Of a stretch of DNA of 64,000 bases, positions 44,828 through 53,557 are shown piece by piece. The translations under genes were made by a program, and so were the position numbers. Numbering within the stretch: position 1 is the first letter of the stretch; each line of letters begins with the position of its first letter. The stretch spans positions 62,001 through 126,000 of the forward strand of contig QKAF01000055.1 of assembly GCA_003246455.1 (NCBI GenBank), written 5' to 3'. A model generated the notes under the pieces. That model had not been told where the DNA came from and ran no database searches. It worked only from the letters and a program-made list of their open reading frames with translations. This DNA comes from Bacteroidota bacterium. Its GTDB lineage: Bacteria; Bacteroidota; Ignavibacteria; SZUA-365.

Positions 44828-47461
44828 TCAGAAGGCGAATCCCGCGGCGACGTCGACGCGCGTGTTTTCGGCGGAATGGCCGATGGAGGCGCTGATGGTG
44901 AACTCGCGGTCCACGGGAGCGATCCAGATCCCTCCGCCCCAGGAAGGGTGCCAGCGTTCCGAGATCTCTCCTTCGACGAAGACCCTTCCGGTCTCGCCGA
45001 AGGCAAGGAGGCCGATCTCCGTCGGGAAAATGATCTGCAAGTCCGTCAGGGGCATACGAAGCTCGAGGCCGGAGTACAGCATCGCATCTCCCGCGTACCG
45101 GTTGACCTCGTAGCCGCGTGCGGAGGCGAGACCGCCGAGAAAGGCCGCTTCAAAAAACGGGTAGCCGCGTGAGAGCTGTTGTCCGCCGCCGCGGATTGCG
45201 ATCGTTGCCGGGAAGGGGAAGCTCGTCGAAAAATAGCCGGCTGCTTCGGCGCGTGTGCTCGAGAATCCCGTTTTCAGATCGAGCATGCCTGGGAAGTACT
45301 TTCCGGAAATCATGGCATAAAATCCGCAGGAAGGCCACGCACGGCTGTCCCGCGTATCCCAGGATACGGATGTTTCGACATTGAGCAGCGTGGTCTGTTT
45401 GTACCCGAACGGTCTGAGTTCGTTGAGGTACAATCGGCCGTCGTCCAGATCGTTGGTGACGAGGCGCAGGGATGCGCCGACGCTGGCATGAAGGGCAGGC
45501 AGGATATGAATCCGCATGGAGGGGGAGAAAAAGACCTGCGTCTGCTTCACGGCATAGCGATACCCGGCATGGTTCCTTCCGGCGGTCTCGTTTCCGGAGC
45601 CGAAGAAATGAATGACCTCGAAGCCGCTGATGCCGACGTCCGCGTGCAGTTCCGCACCGGGCAGCGCGTTTCTGAAATCGAAATCCACCACGGCTTTCCC
45701 CAGCATTTCGAGCGGCGCCAAACCGGCGTTCATCCTGATCCTGTACGCGTACGGATCGCATCGGAAGCCGTAGCGGGTGTACACCGCACCGCCGCCGAAG
45801 AGGATGCCGAGATCCGCATCCCAGGCCCCCATGAGTCCGGGAAGCCATTCGGCACCCCAATCCCGCAGCGCCGGTTCATACCGCTCCTGCGGCGTCCGTG
45901 GCTTCGGACTGGCGGTACGGTCCACCACCGTGCTGACGCCGCGGCGCAGCTCGGTGCCGTCTCCGGCGTCGTAAACGAGATTGGCCTTGGAAGGAACATC
46001 GAACGGCAGAAATCCGAGCAGCGGGGACTCGACAAGGGAACTGTCGATGATGCGATCCTCTCCCTTTCCTCCAACCACGCGGATGACGATGCCTTCGGGA
46101 GAGGTCCCTTGAAGAATACAGACATCGTCACCGCCCTCGAGGTAGATGCGAATCTCCCGCGTTTCATCGCGATGGAATGTGCGTTCGAAGAAGACCGCTT
46201 CGGTTTCACTGTGCTTTCCGGGTTGGAGACTCCGGGCGGTCACGCTGACATCGCCGTTCATATCCCGCCGCACGATCACCTGTTCGTCTTCATCGCTGCA
46301 GTGTATGTCCGTTTCCTCCGTCAGGACGTCATAATATGCGTGTGCCGCGTCGGTGAGTCGGTCTCTTCGGGATTTCAGCACCGAGAGCAGTTCGTCCCCG
46401 GCCGCGAGGAGGATCCGGTTGCCGTCCGGAGTGGCTCCGCCGGGGAGACGCGTGACGGCGGAGGCTAGCAGGGAATCGTTCAGGACGGGAAGAAGAACGT
46501 TCAGGAGAGAGTCGTACACGGGCCAGGGGAGGCAGCTGAGAATGCGGCGGTCGAGATGCCGGCCGCTGTAGGTGAGATACTGAAGCTGCGGATACGAGGC
46601 ATCGCAGCTTTCGATCTGCGGCACCGCGAATGTCGCCAGCCAGGGAATCAGGCCGTCATAGCGGCAGAATGCCTGATCGCGATCACGCGGAATGGGATAC
46701 CACCAGTCGATCGCGCCATCCTCGTATCGCGCCCATCGCCACTGGTCGGTGTGGCGGTCCCAGTCGCCCATGAATATATCGAGGAGCCGCGCTTTCAGAT
46801 ATGAGACCGCATGCACGCGGTCGTCCGTGTGTTTCTGCAGTTTGTCGAGCAGTGAGAACGTCCCGACGACCTTGTCGGATCCCGCGAAGGCGGCGTCTTC
46901 ATCATCCGATTCGTTCGGATGTATTTCGATCATCCCGAGGCTGTTTGCGAATTCCGCTCGATAATCGCCGAGCAGAGGACTGTCCGGCATGATCACCAGC
47001 CGCGGCTCTGCCTGCAGGATTTCCGCCGCCTCGAGAATGGGAGCGGTGACGAGCGCACCGTAGGGATTGGCCGTGCTGATGAGGTCCTGCAGCACATCGG
47101 CGACAAAGGTGTTCCGCAGTTCCGGGGCAAGGACTTTGGAAGGGTCCTTCTCTATCGAACGGAATTTATACTCCCGTCCGTCGCCGCCGCGCAGGCGCAG
47201 CGAATTCGTCTGGAATCCTCCCCCGCGGCGGAGCGGCGTCAGTCCTCCGGCGTCATGCTCGAGGTCGAGCACGGGAACCCGGACCGGGGCCGTCCAGGTG
47301 TCGCGCCAGAGACTGCCGAAAAACAGGCGATGGACAGCACCGGCGTCATACTGCGTTCCTGCGGTGACCGTCCGCTCCTCGGCAGACTGCCCGGGGGCAT
47401 CCGTCGCCGCAAGCGAAAGAAAACAGACGAGAGCAATGGCGGCGATGCAGCGGCATTGCAT
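44828..47461 (-). CDS. Kinase-like (FAM20/HipA-type core) domain fused to Omp85-type barrel
   Basis: An exported protein of 877 residues with an unusual plan. After a signal peptide (to ~27) comes a region of ~350 residues whose motifs resemble atypical secreted kinases: a lysine strand YKFRSIEKD (K99), the catalytic-loop-like MGDWDRHTDQW (D233-W241), and PIPRDRDQAF (acidic residues near 259-261) in the metal-binding position. FAM20C has similar GNxDRHxxE and DNGRGF motifs, and HipA-fold kinases a comparable spacing. A middle beta domain (450-560) follows, then a barrel from ~590 with Omp85 surface-antigen traits, ending VDVAAGFAF. I know this architecture from other FCB genomes only as uncharacterised proteins. 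Kinase activity is an inference from motifs. It is divergent from the PAP2 gene. Confidence 0.8.
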   Translation of the reverse strand: MQCRCIAAIALVCFLSLAATDAPGQSAEERTVTAGTQYDAGAVHRLFFGSLWRDTWTAPVRVPVLDLEHDAGGLTPLRRGGGFQTNSLRLRGGDGREYKFRSIEKDPSKVLAPELRNTFVADVLQDLISTANPYGALVTAPILEAAEILQAEPRLVIMPDSPLLGDYRAEFANSLGMIEIHPNESDDEDAAFAGSDKVVGTFSLLDKLQKHTDDRVHAVSYLKARLLDIFMGDWDRHTDQWRWARYEDGAIDWWYPIPRDRDQAFCRYDGLIPWLATFAVPQIESCDASYPQLQYLTYSGRHLDRRILSCLPWPVYDSLLNVLLPVLNDSLLASAVTRLPGGATPDGNRILLAAGDELLSVLKSRRDRLTDAAHAYYDVLTEETDIHCSDEDEQVIVRRDMNGDVSVTARSLQPGKHSETEAVFFERTFHRDETREIRIYLEGGDDVCILQGTSPEGIVIRVVGGKGEDRIIDSSLVESPLLGFLPFDVPSKANLVYDAGDGTELRRGVSTVVDRTASPKPRTPQERYEPALRDWGAEWLPGLMGAWDADLGILFGGGAVYTRYGFRCDPYAYRIRMNAGLAPLEMLGKAVVDFDFRNALPGAELHADVGISGFEVIHFFGSGNETAGRNHAGYRYAVKQTQVFFSPSMRIHILPALHASVGASLRLVTNDLDDGRLYLNELRPFGYKQTTLLNVETSVSWDTRDSRAWPSCGFYAMISGKYFPGMLDLKTGFSSTRAEAAGYFSTSFPFPATIAIRGGGQQLSRGYPFFEAAFLGGLASARGYEVNRYAGDAMLYSGLELRMPLTDLQIIFPTEIGLLAFGETGRVFVEGEISERWHPSWGGGIWIAPVDREFTISASIGHSAENTRVDVAAGFAF

Positions 47462-47650
47462 GCGATTGCCGCGGAAGCTTCCCGCGGTGAAACAGGCGAC
47501 GCGGTCATCGGACCATGCCGGTGATCCGGATGCAGATATAACGGTGTGATTCTCGAGCATACGCAACGCACAATATACGTGCTGCCGGGCGAAATGGCCA
47601 CGCATGCGGTGGGGTTTGGAATGGAAGCACTTTGCGTGCTACTTTTCCGC

Positions 47651-48493
47651 ATGTCGAAATTGATGTGTGTCCGCACAGCGGTCATGGTTCTGCACCTTCT
47701 CTTTGCCGCCTTTCCGTCTGCAGCATCTCAGCCGGGGGATGGGGACAGTACACGTACGATCCTCGGCACGGTTCTGGACGATGTGACGGTGGTCGGGGAG
47801 GATGGACTGGCGTTTCTGCTCGCGCCGCTGTCGTTCGGGAAAACGGACTTCCTTCGGCTCGGAGCCGTCGTTGCCGGCACGGGCGGGCTGATGATTTTCG
47901 ACGAGGATCTGCAGACACTGCCGCGGCGAAATCAGACCCCCACGCTGCAGTCTCTGAGCAACGCGTTCAATTACGGCGGACACCTGCCTTCCGCCGAGAT
48001 CGCGACCGCGGCGATATACCTTGCGGGGCTCGTCAGCGGAGATGAGGAGATACGCGTTACGGGCCGCATGCTCGCGCAGTCACTCATCTATTCGGGCTCG
48101 ATCTATCTGATTCTTCGAACGCTTGCCGGCCGTCATCGCCCGTTTTCTCATGATGGCGCCTACACGTTCGATACCGGAGAGACGGATAATACATACCAGT
48201 CGTTTCCCTCGGGTCACACGACAGTTGCGTTTTCTCTTGCGAGTGTTCTGTCGGCGCGCATCGACCACCCGGTGGCCTCGGTGCTCCTGTACGGCGCCGC
48301 GGCGATGACCGGCCTGAGCCGGATCTACCAGGATAATCACTGGACCTCGGATGTATTTTTCGGCGCCGTGCTCGGTACCGTTTCCGGTCTTTTCGTGCAA
48401 AAGCGGGAGAAGCATCGGGCGGACGGAAGCATGGATGAACGCTGGTCGCTCACTCCGACCGGAAACGGACTTACTCTTACCGTGCGCCTTTAA
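47651..48493 (+). CDS. PAP2-family phosphatase
   Basis: A membrane or periplasmic acid phosphatase of about 280 residues, probably acting on a lipid phosphate such as undecaprenyl diphosphate, phosphatidate or a lipid A phosphate. Motif 2 is FPSGHT and motif 3 is SRIYQDNHWTSDVFFG. Motif 1 is RTLAGRHRPF, where the usual first Lys is Arg, a conservative change. The N terminus has a signal-like segment (MSKLMCVRTAVMVLHLLFAAFPSAAS), and several hydrophobic helices surround the motifs. The start at 47651 gives that segment directly. The sixA-like gene starts 13 bp later, so they are one unit. Confidence 0.9.
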   Translation: MSKLMCVRTAVMVLHLLFAAFPSAASQPGDGDSTRTILGTVLDDVTVVGEDGLAFLLAPLSFGKTDFLRLGAVVAGTGGLMIFDEDLQTLPRRNQTPTLQSLSNAFNYGGHLPSAEIATAAIYLAGLVSGDEEIRVTGRMLAQSLIYSGSIYLILRTLAGRHRPFSHDGAYTFDTGETDNTYQSFPSGHTTVAFSLASVLSARIDHPVASVLLYGAAAMTGLSRIYQDNHWTSDVFFGAVLGTVSGLFVQKREKHRADGSMDERWSLTPTGNGLTLTVRL

Positions 48494-48506
48494 CGCGGGA
48501 GCAGGC

Positions 48507-49001
48507 ATGAAGACACTTTATATCGTACGACACGCGAAGTCGAGCTGGAGCCATGCGGATCTGACGGATTTCGAAAGACCCCTGAATGCCCGCGGGCACG
48601 CGGATGCACCTCGGATGGGGAGCACGCTGAACAATCTCGGCGCGAAGCCGACGATCATTCGAACGAGTGCGGCAAACCGTGCCGTGACCACCGCCAGGCT
48701 TCTGGCCGGTGCGCTGCAGTTTCCCGTCGAAGCGATCGACGTGGATGCATCGATGTACGGCGCGGGACCCGTGGAGATCATCGCCCTGATACGCGAACTC
48801 CCGGATACGGCGACGGAAGTCATGTTCGTCGGGCACAATCCCACCATGCATATCCTGGCACACCGCCTCGCGGGTTTTCAGGGAGACAACATCCCGACGT
48901 GCGGTGTCGTCTGCGTCGATTTCGACGTCGAGCATTGGAAGGATGCGGCTGCGGAGCAGGGTGTGCTCCGGTATTTCGAGTACCCGAAAAAGAACCACTG
49001 A
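48507..49001 (+). CDS. SixA-like histidine phosphatase
   Basis: A 164-residue histidine-phosphatase-superfamily enzyme in the short SixA branch. The catalytic motif is IVRHAKSSW with the phospho-accepting His at residue 9, RPLNARG follows, and the second active-site histidine lies in VMFVGHNPTMHILAH. SixA removes phosphate from phosphohistidine, for example on Npr-type phosphotransfer proteins, but other SixA-like proteins have different targets. No phosphotransferase genes are nearby. It sits between the PAP2 gene (13 bp) and ppk1 (36 bp), so the three are probably co-transcribed. Confidence 0.9.
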   Translation: MKTLYIVRHAKSSWSHADLTDFERPLNARGHADAPRMGSTLNNLGAKPTIIRTSAANRAVTTARLLAGALQFPVEAIDVDASMYGAGPVEIIALIRELPDTATEVMFVGHNPTMHILAHRLAGFQGDNIPTCGVVCVDFDVEHWKDAAAEQGVLRYFEYPKKNH

Positions 49002-49037
49002 ACGGCGACGAGAACGAAGGAAAGGAGGAATCTCGGC

Positions 49038-51116
49038 ATGGCCAGACAGGATCCGTTATTTGACCGTGAACTCAGCTGGACCGCTTTCAACGGACGCGTG
49101 CTGCAGGAAGCGGCTGATCCGCGCGTCCCGCTGTACGAGCGGCTGAAATTTCTTGCGATTTACTCGTCGAACCTGGATGAGTTCTTTCGTGTCCGCGTTG
49201 CCGGCCTTCGCAGTCTCATGTCACTGGCGCCGAAACGCCGCAGGGATCTCGAACTCGATCCTGCCGCCCTGCTCGAGCAGATCTATGCGGCAGTCGATGT
49301 GCAGCAATCCGCATTCGGAAAAATCTTCGCCGCGTGCCGAGAGGAACTCCGCGCGCGCGGGATTGATCTGCTCGAGGATACCGATCTCAGCGAATCCCGG
49401 CTCCTGTTCATCCATACGTTTTTCCGCGAGTACGTCCAGCCGTTCATTCAACCGGCGCGGCTGAAGCGAAAATCCGCGGATACCTTTCTGCGGAACCGGG
49501 CGCTGTATCTCATCGCCGAACTGCGGCCGCTTCAGCCGGGAGGGCGGTGTTCGCTTGGACGCGTAACGATTCCGACGGATGAACTGCCGCGCTTCATCAC
49601 ACTGCCGGAAGAGGACGGGCGGATCGGTGTAATGTTTCTCGACGATGTGGTGCGCATGCACCTGCAGCTGGTGTTCGAGGACTGTGAAGTGCTGCATGCC
49701 TTCGCCGTGAAACTCAATCGCGACGCGGACCTCCGCATTGAAGACGAATTCTCCGGTGACCTCGTGAAAAAAATCCGCCAGGCGCTGAATTCCCGTGAAA
49801 CCGGTGTGCCCGCACGCTTTCTTTACGATCCCGCCATGCCTCCGTCGATGCTCAAGCGCGTGCGGCGTTTCTACCACCTGGAGAAAGCGGATCTGTTTCC
49901 CGGCGGTCGGTATCACAATTTCCATGATCTTTTTTCCTTCCCGGATCCCGTCGGTCCGGATGTACATGATCCGTCTCTCTCGCCGCTGATCTACGGACCC
50001 TTCGCCGAGGCTCCGTCGATGTTCGCCGCGGTGGCCGACCGGGATCACCTTCTCCACTTCCCGTATCAGCAGTATGATCCGGTGATCCGCATGCTTGAGG
50101 AAGCCGCGGTCGATCCGGACGTGGACCGCATCGCGATCACCCTGTATCGCATCGCCGCGCATTCGCGTATCGCGGAGGCACTGATTACCGCGGCGCGTTC
50201 GGGCAAGCGCGTTCGCGTGTTCATGGAGATCAAGGCCCGTTTTGACGAGGAGGCAAACATTGAATGGGCGGAGCGGCTGAAAGATGCCGGCGCGGAAGTG
50301 CTCTACAGCATCCCGGGACTGAAGGTTCACGCGAAACTGTACCTCATCGTCCGCCGGGAGCGCGGGAAAGAGCGGCTCTACGCATATCTCGGGACGGGAA
50401 ATTTCAACGAAAAAACTGCGGGACTGTACGCCGATCACGGCTACTTCACCGCCGAGTCGAAAATCACGAGGGAGGTAGCCGCGATTTTCGAGATTCTGTC
50501 AAAGCAGCGCATCGGCTTCGAATTCGAACACCTTGCCGTCGCACAGTTCAATCTCCGGTCGGAGATCAACCGCATGATCGACCGCGAGATCGCGCATGCC
50601 CGTGCAGGTCGGGAAGCGCGGATATTCATGAAAATGAACAGTCTCGAAGATCCGAAGATCATCCGTCGCCTGTATCGTGCATCGCGCGCGGGTGTGCAGG
50701 TCCGACTGATTATCCGCGGCATATGCTGCCTCGTACCGGGCATTGCCGGTGTAAGTGAAAACATCCGTGCCACTTCCGTCATCGACCGATATCTCGAGCA
50801 CGCGCGGATCTATGTCTTCCACAACGACGGTGCGGATGATATGTACCTCGCTTCCGCCGATATGATGCGGCGCAATCTCAACCGCAGGATCGAAGTGATG
50901 TTTCCGCTTCGGGACGAGGCCCTGCGCCGCGAACTTTCGGACATCGTCGACCTTCAAAAGGGCGATTCGGTAAAGGCGCGGATTATCAACGCCGCACAAG
51001 ACAATCCCTATGACGACTGTGCATCGGGTCCTGCATCCCAGTCCGCGATCTGGCAGTACCTTGCGTCTCTCGGGCACAATACCATACCGAGCGATGCAGA
51101 AGACACCGCCGTTTGA
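49038..51116 (+). CDS. ppk1: Polyphosphate kinase 1
   Basis: Ppk1 reversibly makes inorganic polyphosphate from ATP and is tied to stress survival and motility. The 692-residue protein starts with the FDRELSWTAFNGRVLQEA block. The tunnel-forming and phospholipase D-like domains follow with TLYRIAAHSRIAEALI, GLKVHAKLYLIVRR (autophosphorylated His431), YLGTGNFNEKTAGLYADHG in part, RIYVFHNDGADDMYLASADMM in part (the EH before it is H588), and the final NRRIEVMFPL. Size and motif order are normal. GGAGG lies shortly upstream of the ATG. Its 3' end is followed by a candidate promoter for the HD-domain gene. Confidence 0.97.
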   Translation: MARQDPLFDRELSWTAFNGRVLQEAADPRVPLYERLKFLAIYSSNLDEFFRVRVAGLRSLMSLAPKRRRDLELDPAALLEQIYAAVDVQQSAFGKIFAACREELRARGIDLLEDTDLSESRLLFIHTFFREYVQPFIQPARLKRKSADTFLRNRALYLIAELRPLQPGGRCSLGRVTIPTDELPRFITLPEEDGRIGVMFLDDVVRMHLQLVFEDCEVLHAFAVKLNRDADLRIEDEFSGDLVKKIRQALNSRETGVPARFLYDPAMPPSMLKRVRRFYHLEKADLFPGGRYHNFHDLFSFPDPVGPDVHDPSLSPLIYGPFAEAPSMFAAVADRDHLLHFPYQQYDPVIRMLEEAAVDPDVDRIAITLYRIAAHSRIAEALITAARSGKRVRVFMEIKARFDEEANIEWAERLKDAGAEVLYSIPGLKVHAKLYLIVRRERGKERLYAYLGTGNFNEKTAGLYADHGYFTAESKITREVAAIFEILSKQRIGFEFEHLAVAQFNLRSEINRMIDREIAHARAGREARIFMKMNSLEDPKIIRRLYRASRAGVQVRLIIRGICCLVPGIAGVSENIRATSVIDRYLEHARIYVFHNDGADDMYLASADMMRRNLNRRIEVMFPLRDEALRRELSDIVDLQKGDSVKARIINAAQDNPYDDCASGPASQSAIWQYLASLGHNTIPSDAEDTAV

Positions 51117-51145
51117 TTGCGATAACGTGCCGAACGTCCTATTTT
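51117..51145 (+). promoter_or_regulatory. Candidate sigma-70-type promoter for the HD/PycTM gene
   Basis: TTGCGA at 51117-51122 and TATTTT at 51140-51145 are 17 bp apart, each matching four of six consensus positions. The predicted start would be about 51152, leaving a short leader of roughly 23 nt to the ATG at 51175. It begins directly after the ppk1 stop, so the HD/PycTM gene could be transcribed both with ppk1 and independently. Confidence 0.38.
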
Positions 51146-51174
51146 TCAGAATACTTGAACCAACGAGTTTTGTC

Positions 51175-52437
51175 ATGGCCGAAAATCGCGAATCCATCGT
51201 CGAGCTTGCCGCAGCGTATGTGACAGACCTCTTCCGCGACCGTCTCGACGACCGCTACACCTATCACAATACCACGCACACCCGTGAGGTGGCCGAAGCC
51301 GCCGAGGAAATCGGAAGAGCTTCCGGACTCGACAGTGAGGAAATCGAAACGGTGCTCCTGGCCGCATGGTTTCATGACTGCGGGATCACCCGCGCCTATA
51401 AACCGCATGAACCGCACAGCGTGGATATCGCAACGGAGTTCCTGACGGCTCACGATGCTGCTCCGGAGCGCATCGAGGCTGTTCGACGATACATCCTTGC
51501 AACCGATCTGCATGTGAACCCGGCAACACTTTCTGAACAGGTGCTTTGTGACGCGGATCTTCTGCATACCGGGACGAAGCGATTCTGGGAGCATTCCACG
51601 GCCTTGCGCGACGAATGGGGATACATGATCGGGGAGCATTTTACGGACGAGCAGTGGTATCGAAAACAGATCAAGTTTCTGACGGGACGTAGATTTCATA
51701 CCGCGTACGCACAGGAACAGTACCAGGAAGGTCTGGAGCGCAACCTGGAAAAACTGCACAGGAGATTGAGAAAACTCGAGGAGTCCGCAGACGTGCAAGA
51801 GAAATCATCAGGGAAGAAGGGGAAGGGGAAAGCGAAAGGCGACCGGCAGGAGAAGCAGGATGAGGGGATTCTCGGAAAAGGGGACAGAGGGGTCGAAACC
51901 ATGTTTCGCATCACTTCCCGGAATCATGTCGAGTTCAGCAACATGGTGGACAGCAAGGCCAACATCATGATCAGCATCAACACGCTGGTGATCTCGGTGG
52001 TGATCAGCGTCCTGTTCCGCAAGCTCGATACGAATACGTACATGACGATTCCCACCTTCGTATTTCTTGCGGTCTGTCTGCTGACGATCGTCTACGCGGT
52101 GCTCGCCTCGCGCCCGAAAGTCACGACAGGCGTATTCACGCGGGAGGATATCACCAGCAAGCGCGCCAATCTCCTGTTCTTCGGAAATTTCTACCGCGTG
52201 CCGGTGGAGGAGTTTGAGTGGGGAATGCGCGAGATGCTCAAGGACAAGGACTACCTGTACGACAGCATGATCCGCGACTTTTATTTTCTCGGGCAGGTAC
52301 TCGGAAAAAAATACCAGTATCTCCGGATATCCTACAACATCTTCATGTATGGATTCGTGTTCTCTATCCTGCTGTACGTGGTGATGTTCCTCGTGTTCGC
52401 GGAAAACCCGGTCGACATCCTTCCTCTCGTCCCCTAG
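51175..52437 (+). CDS. HD-domain phosphohydrolase fused to Pycsar-effector-type membrane domain (DUF5706)
   Basis: A 420-residue membrane protein. Residues 1-190 are an HD domain: YHNTTHTREV (H31, H35), WFHDCG (H67, D68), then CDADLLH (D126, D128), a full metal-binding set, so it should hydrolyse a nucleotide or phosphoester. A highly charged Lys/Glu/Gly linker spans ~195-238. The C-terminal part (241-409) is the DUF5706/PycTM module used by Pycsar anti-phage effectors. It has NHVEFSNMVDSKANIMISIN in part, two helices (~262-283 and 290-312), GNFYRVPVEEFEWGMREML in part, DYLYDSMIRDFYFLG, and a third helix (386-409). No adenylate or uridylate cyclase is adjacent. HD-PycTM fusions recur in Bacteroidota and their signal is unknown. 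Confidence 0.88.
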   Translation: MAENRESIVELAAAYVTDLFRDRLDDRYTYHNTTHTREVAEAAEEIGRASGLDSEEIETVLLAAWFHDCGITRAYKPHEPHSVDIATEFLTAHDAAPERIEAVRRYILATDLHVNPATLSEQVLCDADLLHTGTKRFWEHSTALRDEWGYMIGEHFTDEQWYRKQIKFLTGRRFHTAYAQEQYQEGLERNLEKLHRRLRKLEESADVQEKSSGKKGKGKAKGDRQEKQDEGILGKGDRGVETMFRITSRNHVEFSNMVDSKANIMISINTLVISVVISVLFRKLDTNTYMTIPTFVFLAVCLLTIVYAVLASRPKVTTGVFTREDITSKRANLLFFGNFYRVPVEEFEWGMREMLKDKDYLYDSMIRDFYFLGQVLGKKYQYLRISYNIFMYGFVFSILLYVVMFLVFAENPVDILPLVP

Positions 52438-52472
52438 TAAGGAAGCGTTCCTCCGCCAGCGGGCTTGAACGA

Positions 52473-53555
52473 CTACTGCAGGTCCGTCGACAGCACGAAA
52501 CGCAGGATGCGGTTGTTTCCGGTATCCGCGATATAGAGCGTGCGATCGAAGTACGCGACCCCCTCGGGATGGAAGAACTGCTGTATCCCGCCGAAAGCCT
52601 GCGTAATCAATCCCGAGGGATTGAACTGGAACAGGCTGTCCCGCCCCGCATCAATGACGTAGATATTCCCGGCCGCGTCGATGGTGACATCCTCCGGTCT
52701 GTCAAAGAGGGAGACTCGGAGAAAATCCAGGTCTCCGTCCCGCGCAGGTGTGTAGTAGGATTCCCACTGTGTGACGTCACCGGTGGTCCGCTGCGTGATC
52801 CACTGCGTCCGGAAAAGAGATTTCGGGCCCGACTGGGTGAAGACGAAATCGTTCGTCGGTCTCTGGAAGGTCGCGATTCCCGTGGGCTGCGTGATTGCGG
52901 TGAGTCCGGTGCCGTCTACGCTCAGTCCCGGCCATTCGACACGCGGACGCAGTCCATCGTTTGCGTCGAATAGCATGACGGCTTCGTCCGGATCGACCGG
53001 GCTGGTGTTCGACGGTCCTGTCCGGGTCACGTAATAGCTGTTATCGGGGAGAACCGCGATGCCGGTATACCGCCGGTTCGGATTAAGCGGATCGAAGTAG
53101 ATTCGGCGTACTCGTGCCGCCGCAATGTTGTGCATTGCCTCAACGAGGTCGATGCGATAAAGCGCACCGAAACTGACCATGCGGCCGTCAATCGTCGTAT
53201 CGAATTCGCCGCAGACCAGGAGATCCAGCCGATGGTCCTGCGAGATCGCATCGGGACGTCGGATGGACGCAGAGCTGCCTATGATGCGTCCGGAAAGGTC
53301 GAGCATTGTGATACGGTCGGCGCCGCGTTCGCTCACGTAGATAAAGGGTTCGAAACCGACATGCACATCGGCGGGCTCGCTGAAGCCTGTCCATATCGGC
53401 TGTTTGAGAACGTAGCTCGTATCGCCGTATGTGTCAGGAGGAGCGGTGGTGCCGAGATCCTTCGCGTCGAAGGTGTCTCCGCAGGCCGCGGCGAGCAGCA
53501 GAAGGACGAACGCTGGAAGGATGGCGGCATATCGGAATTGCATGGTGGCGCTCAT
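52473..53555 (-). CDS. NHL-repeat lipoprotein
   Basis: A 360-residue lipoprotein (lipobox LAAAC near residue 25) carrying a beta-propeller of NHL/SMP-30-like repeats. Blades are visible as SEPADVHVGFEPFIYVSERG in part, PTGIATFQRPTNDFVFTQ, RPEDVTIDAAGNIYVIDAGRD in part, and FHPEGVAYFDRTLYIADTGNN in part. Propellers of this kind bind proteins or ligands and can be enzymatic, but nothing specifies which. It is the last gene of a minus-strand operon, 2 bp after the PorV-like gene. The preceding receptor suggests a surface-exposed role with it; that is inference. Confidence 0.85.
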   Translation of the reverse strand: MSATMQFRYAAILPAFVLLLLAAACGDTFDAKDLGTTAPPDTYGDTSYVLKQPIWTGFSEPADVHVGFEPFIYVSERGADRITMLDLSGRIIGSSASIRRPDAISQDHRLDLLVCGEFDTTIDGRMVSFGALYRIDLVEAMHNIAAARVRRIYFDPLNPNRRYTGIAVLPDNSYYVTRTGPSNTSPVDPDEAVMLFDANDGLRPRVEWPGLSVDGTGLTAITQPTGIATFQRPTNDFVFTQSGPKSLFRTQWITQRTTGDVTQWESYYTPARDGDLDFLRVSLFDRPEDVTIDAAGNIYVIDAGRDSLFQFNPSGLITQAFGGIQQFFHPEGVAYFDRTLYIADTGNNRILRFVLSTDLQ

Positions 53556-53557
53556 GG

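Noticed and set aside
51175-52437. A complete Pycsar defence pair
   Set aside because: The PycTM-type membrane domain is present, but no pyrimidine cyclase gene lies on either side and the domain is fused to an HD hydrolase, so it is reported only as an HD-PycTM fusion.
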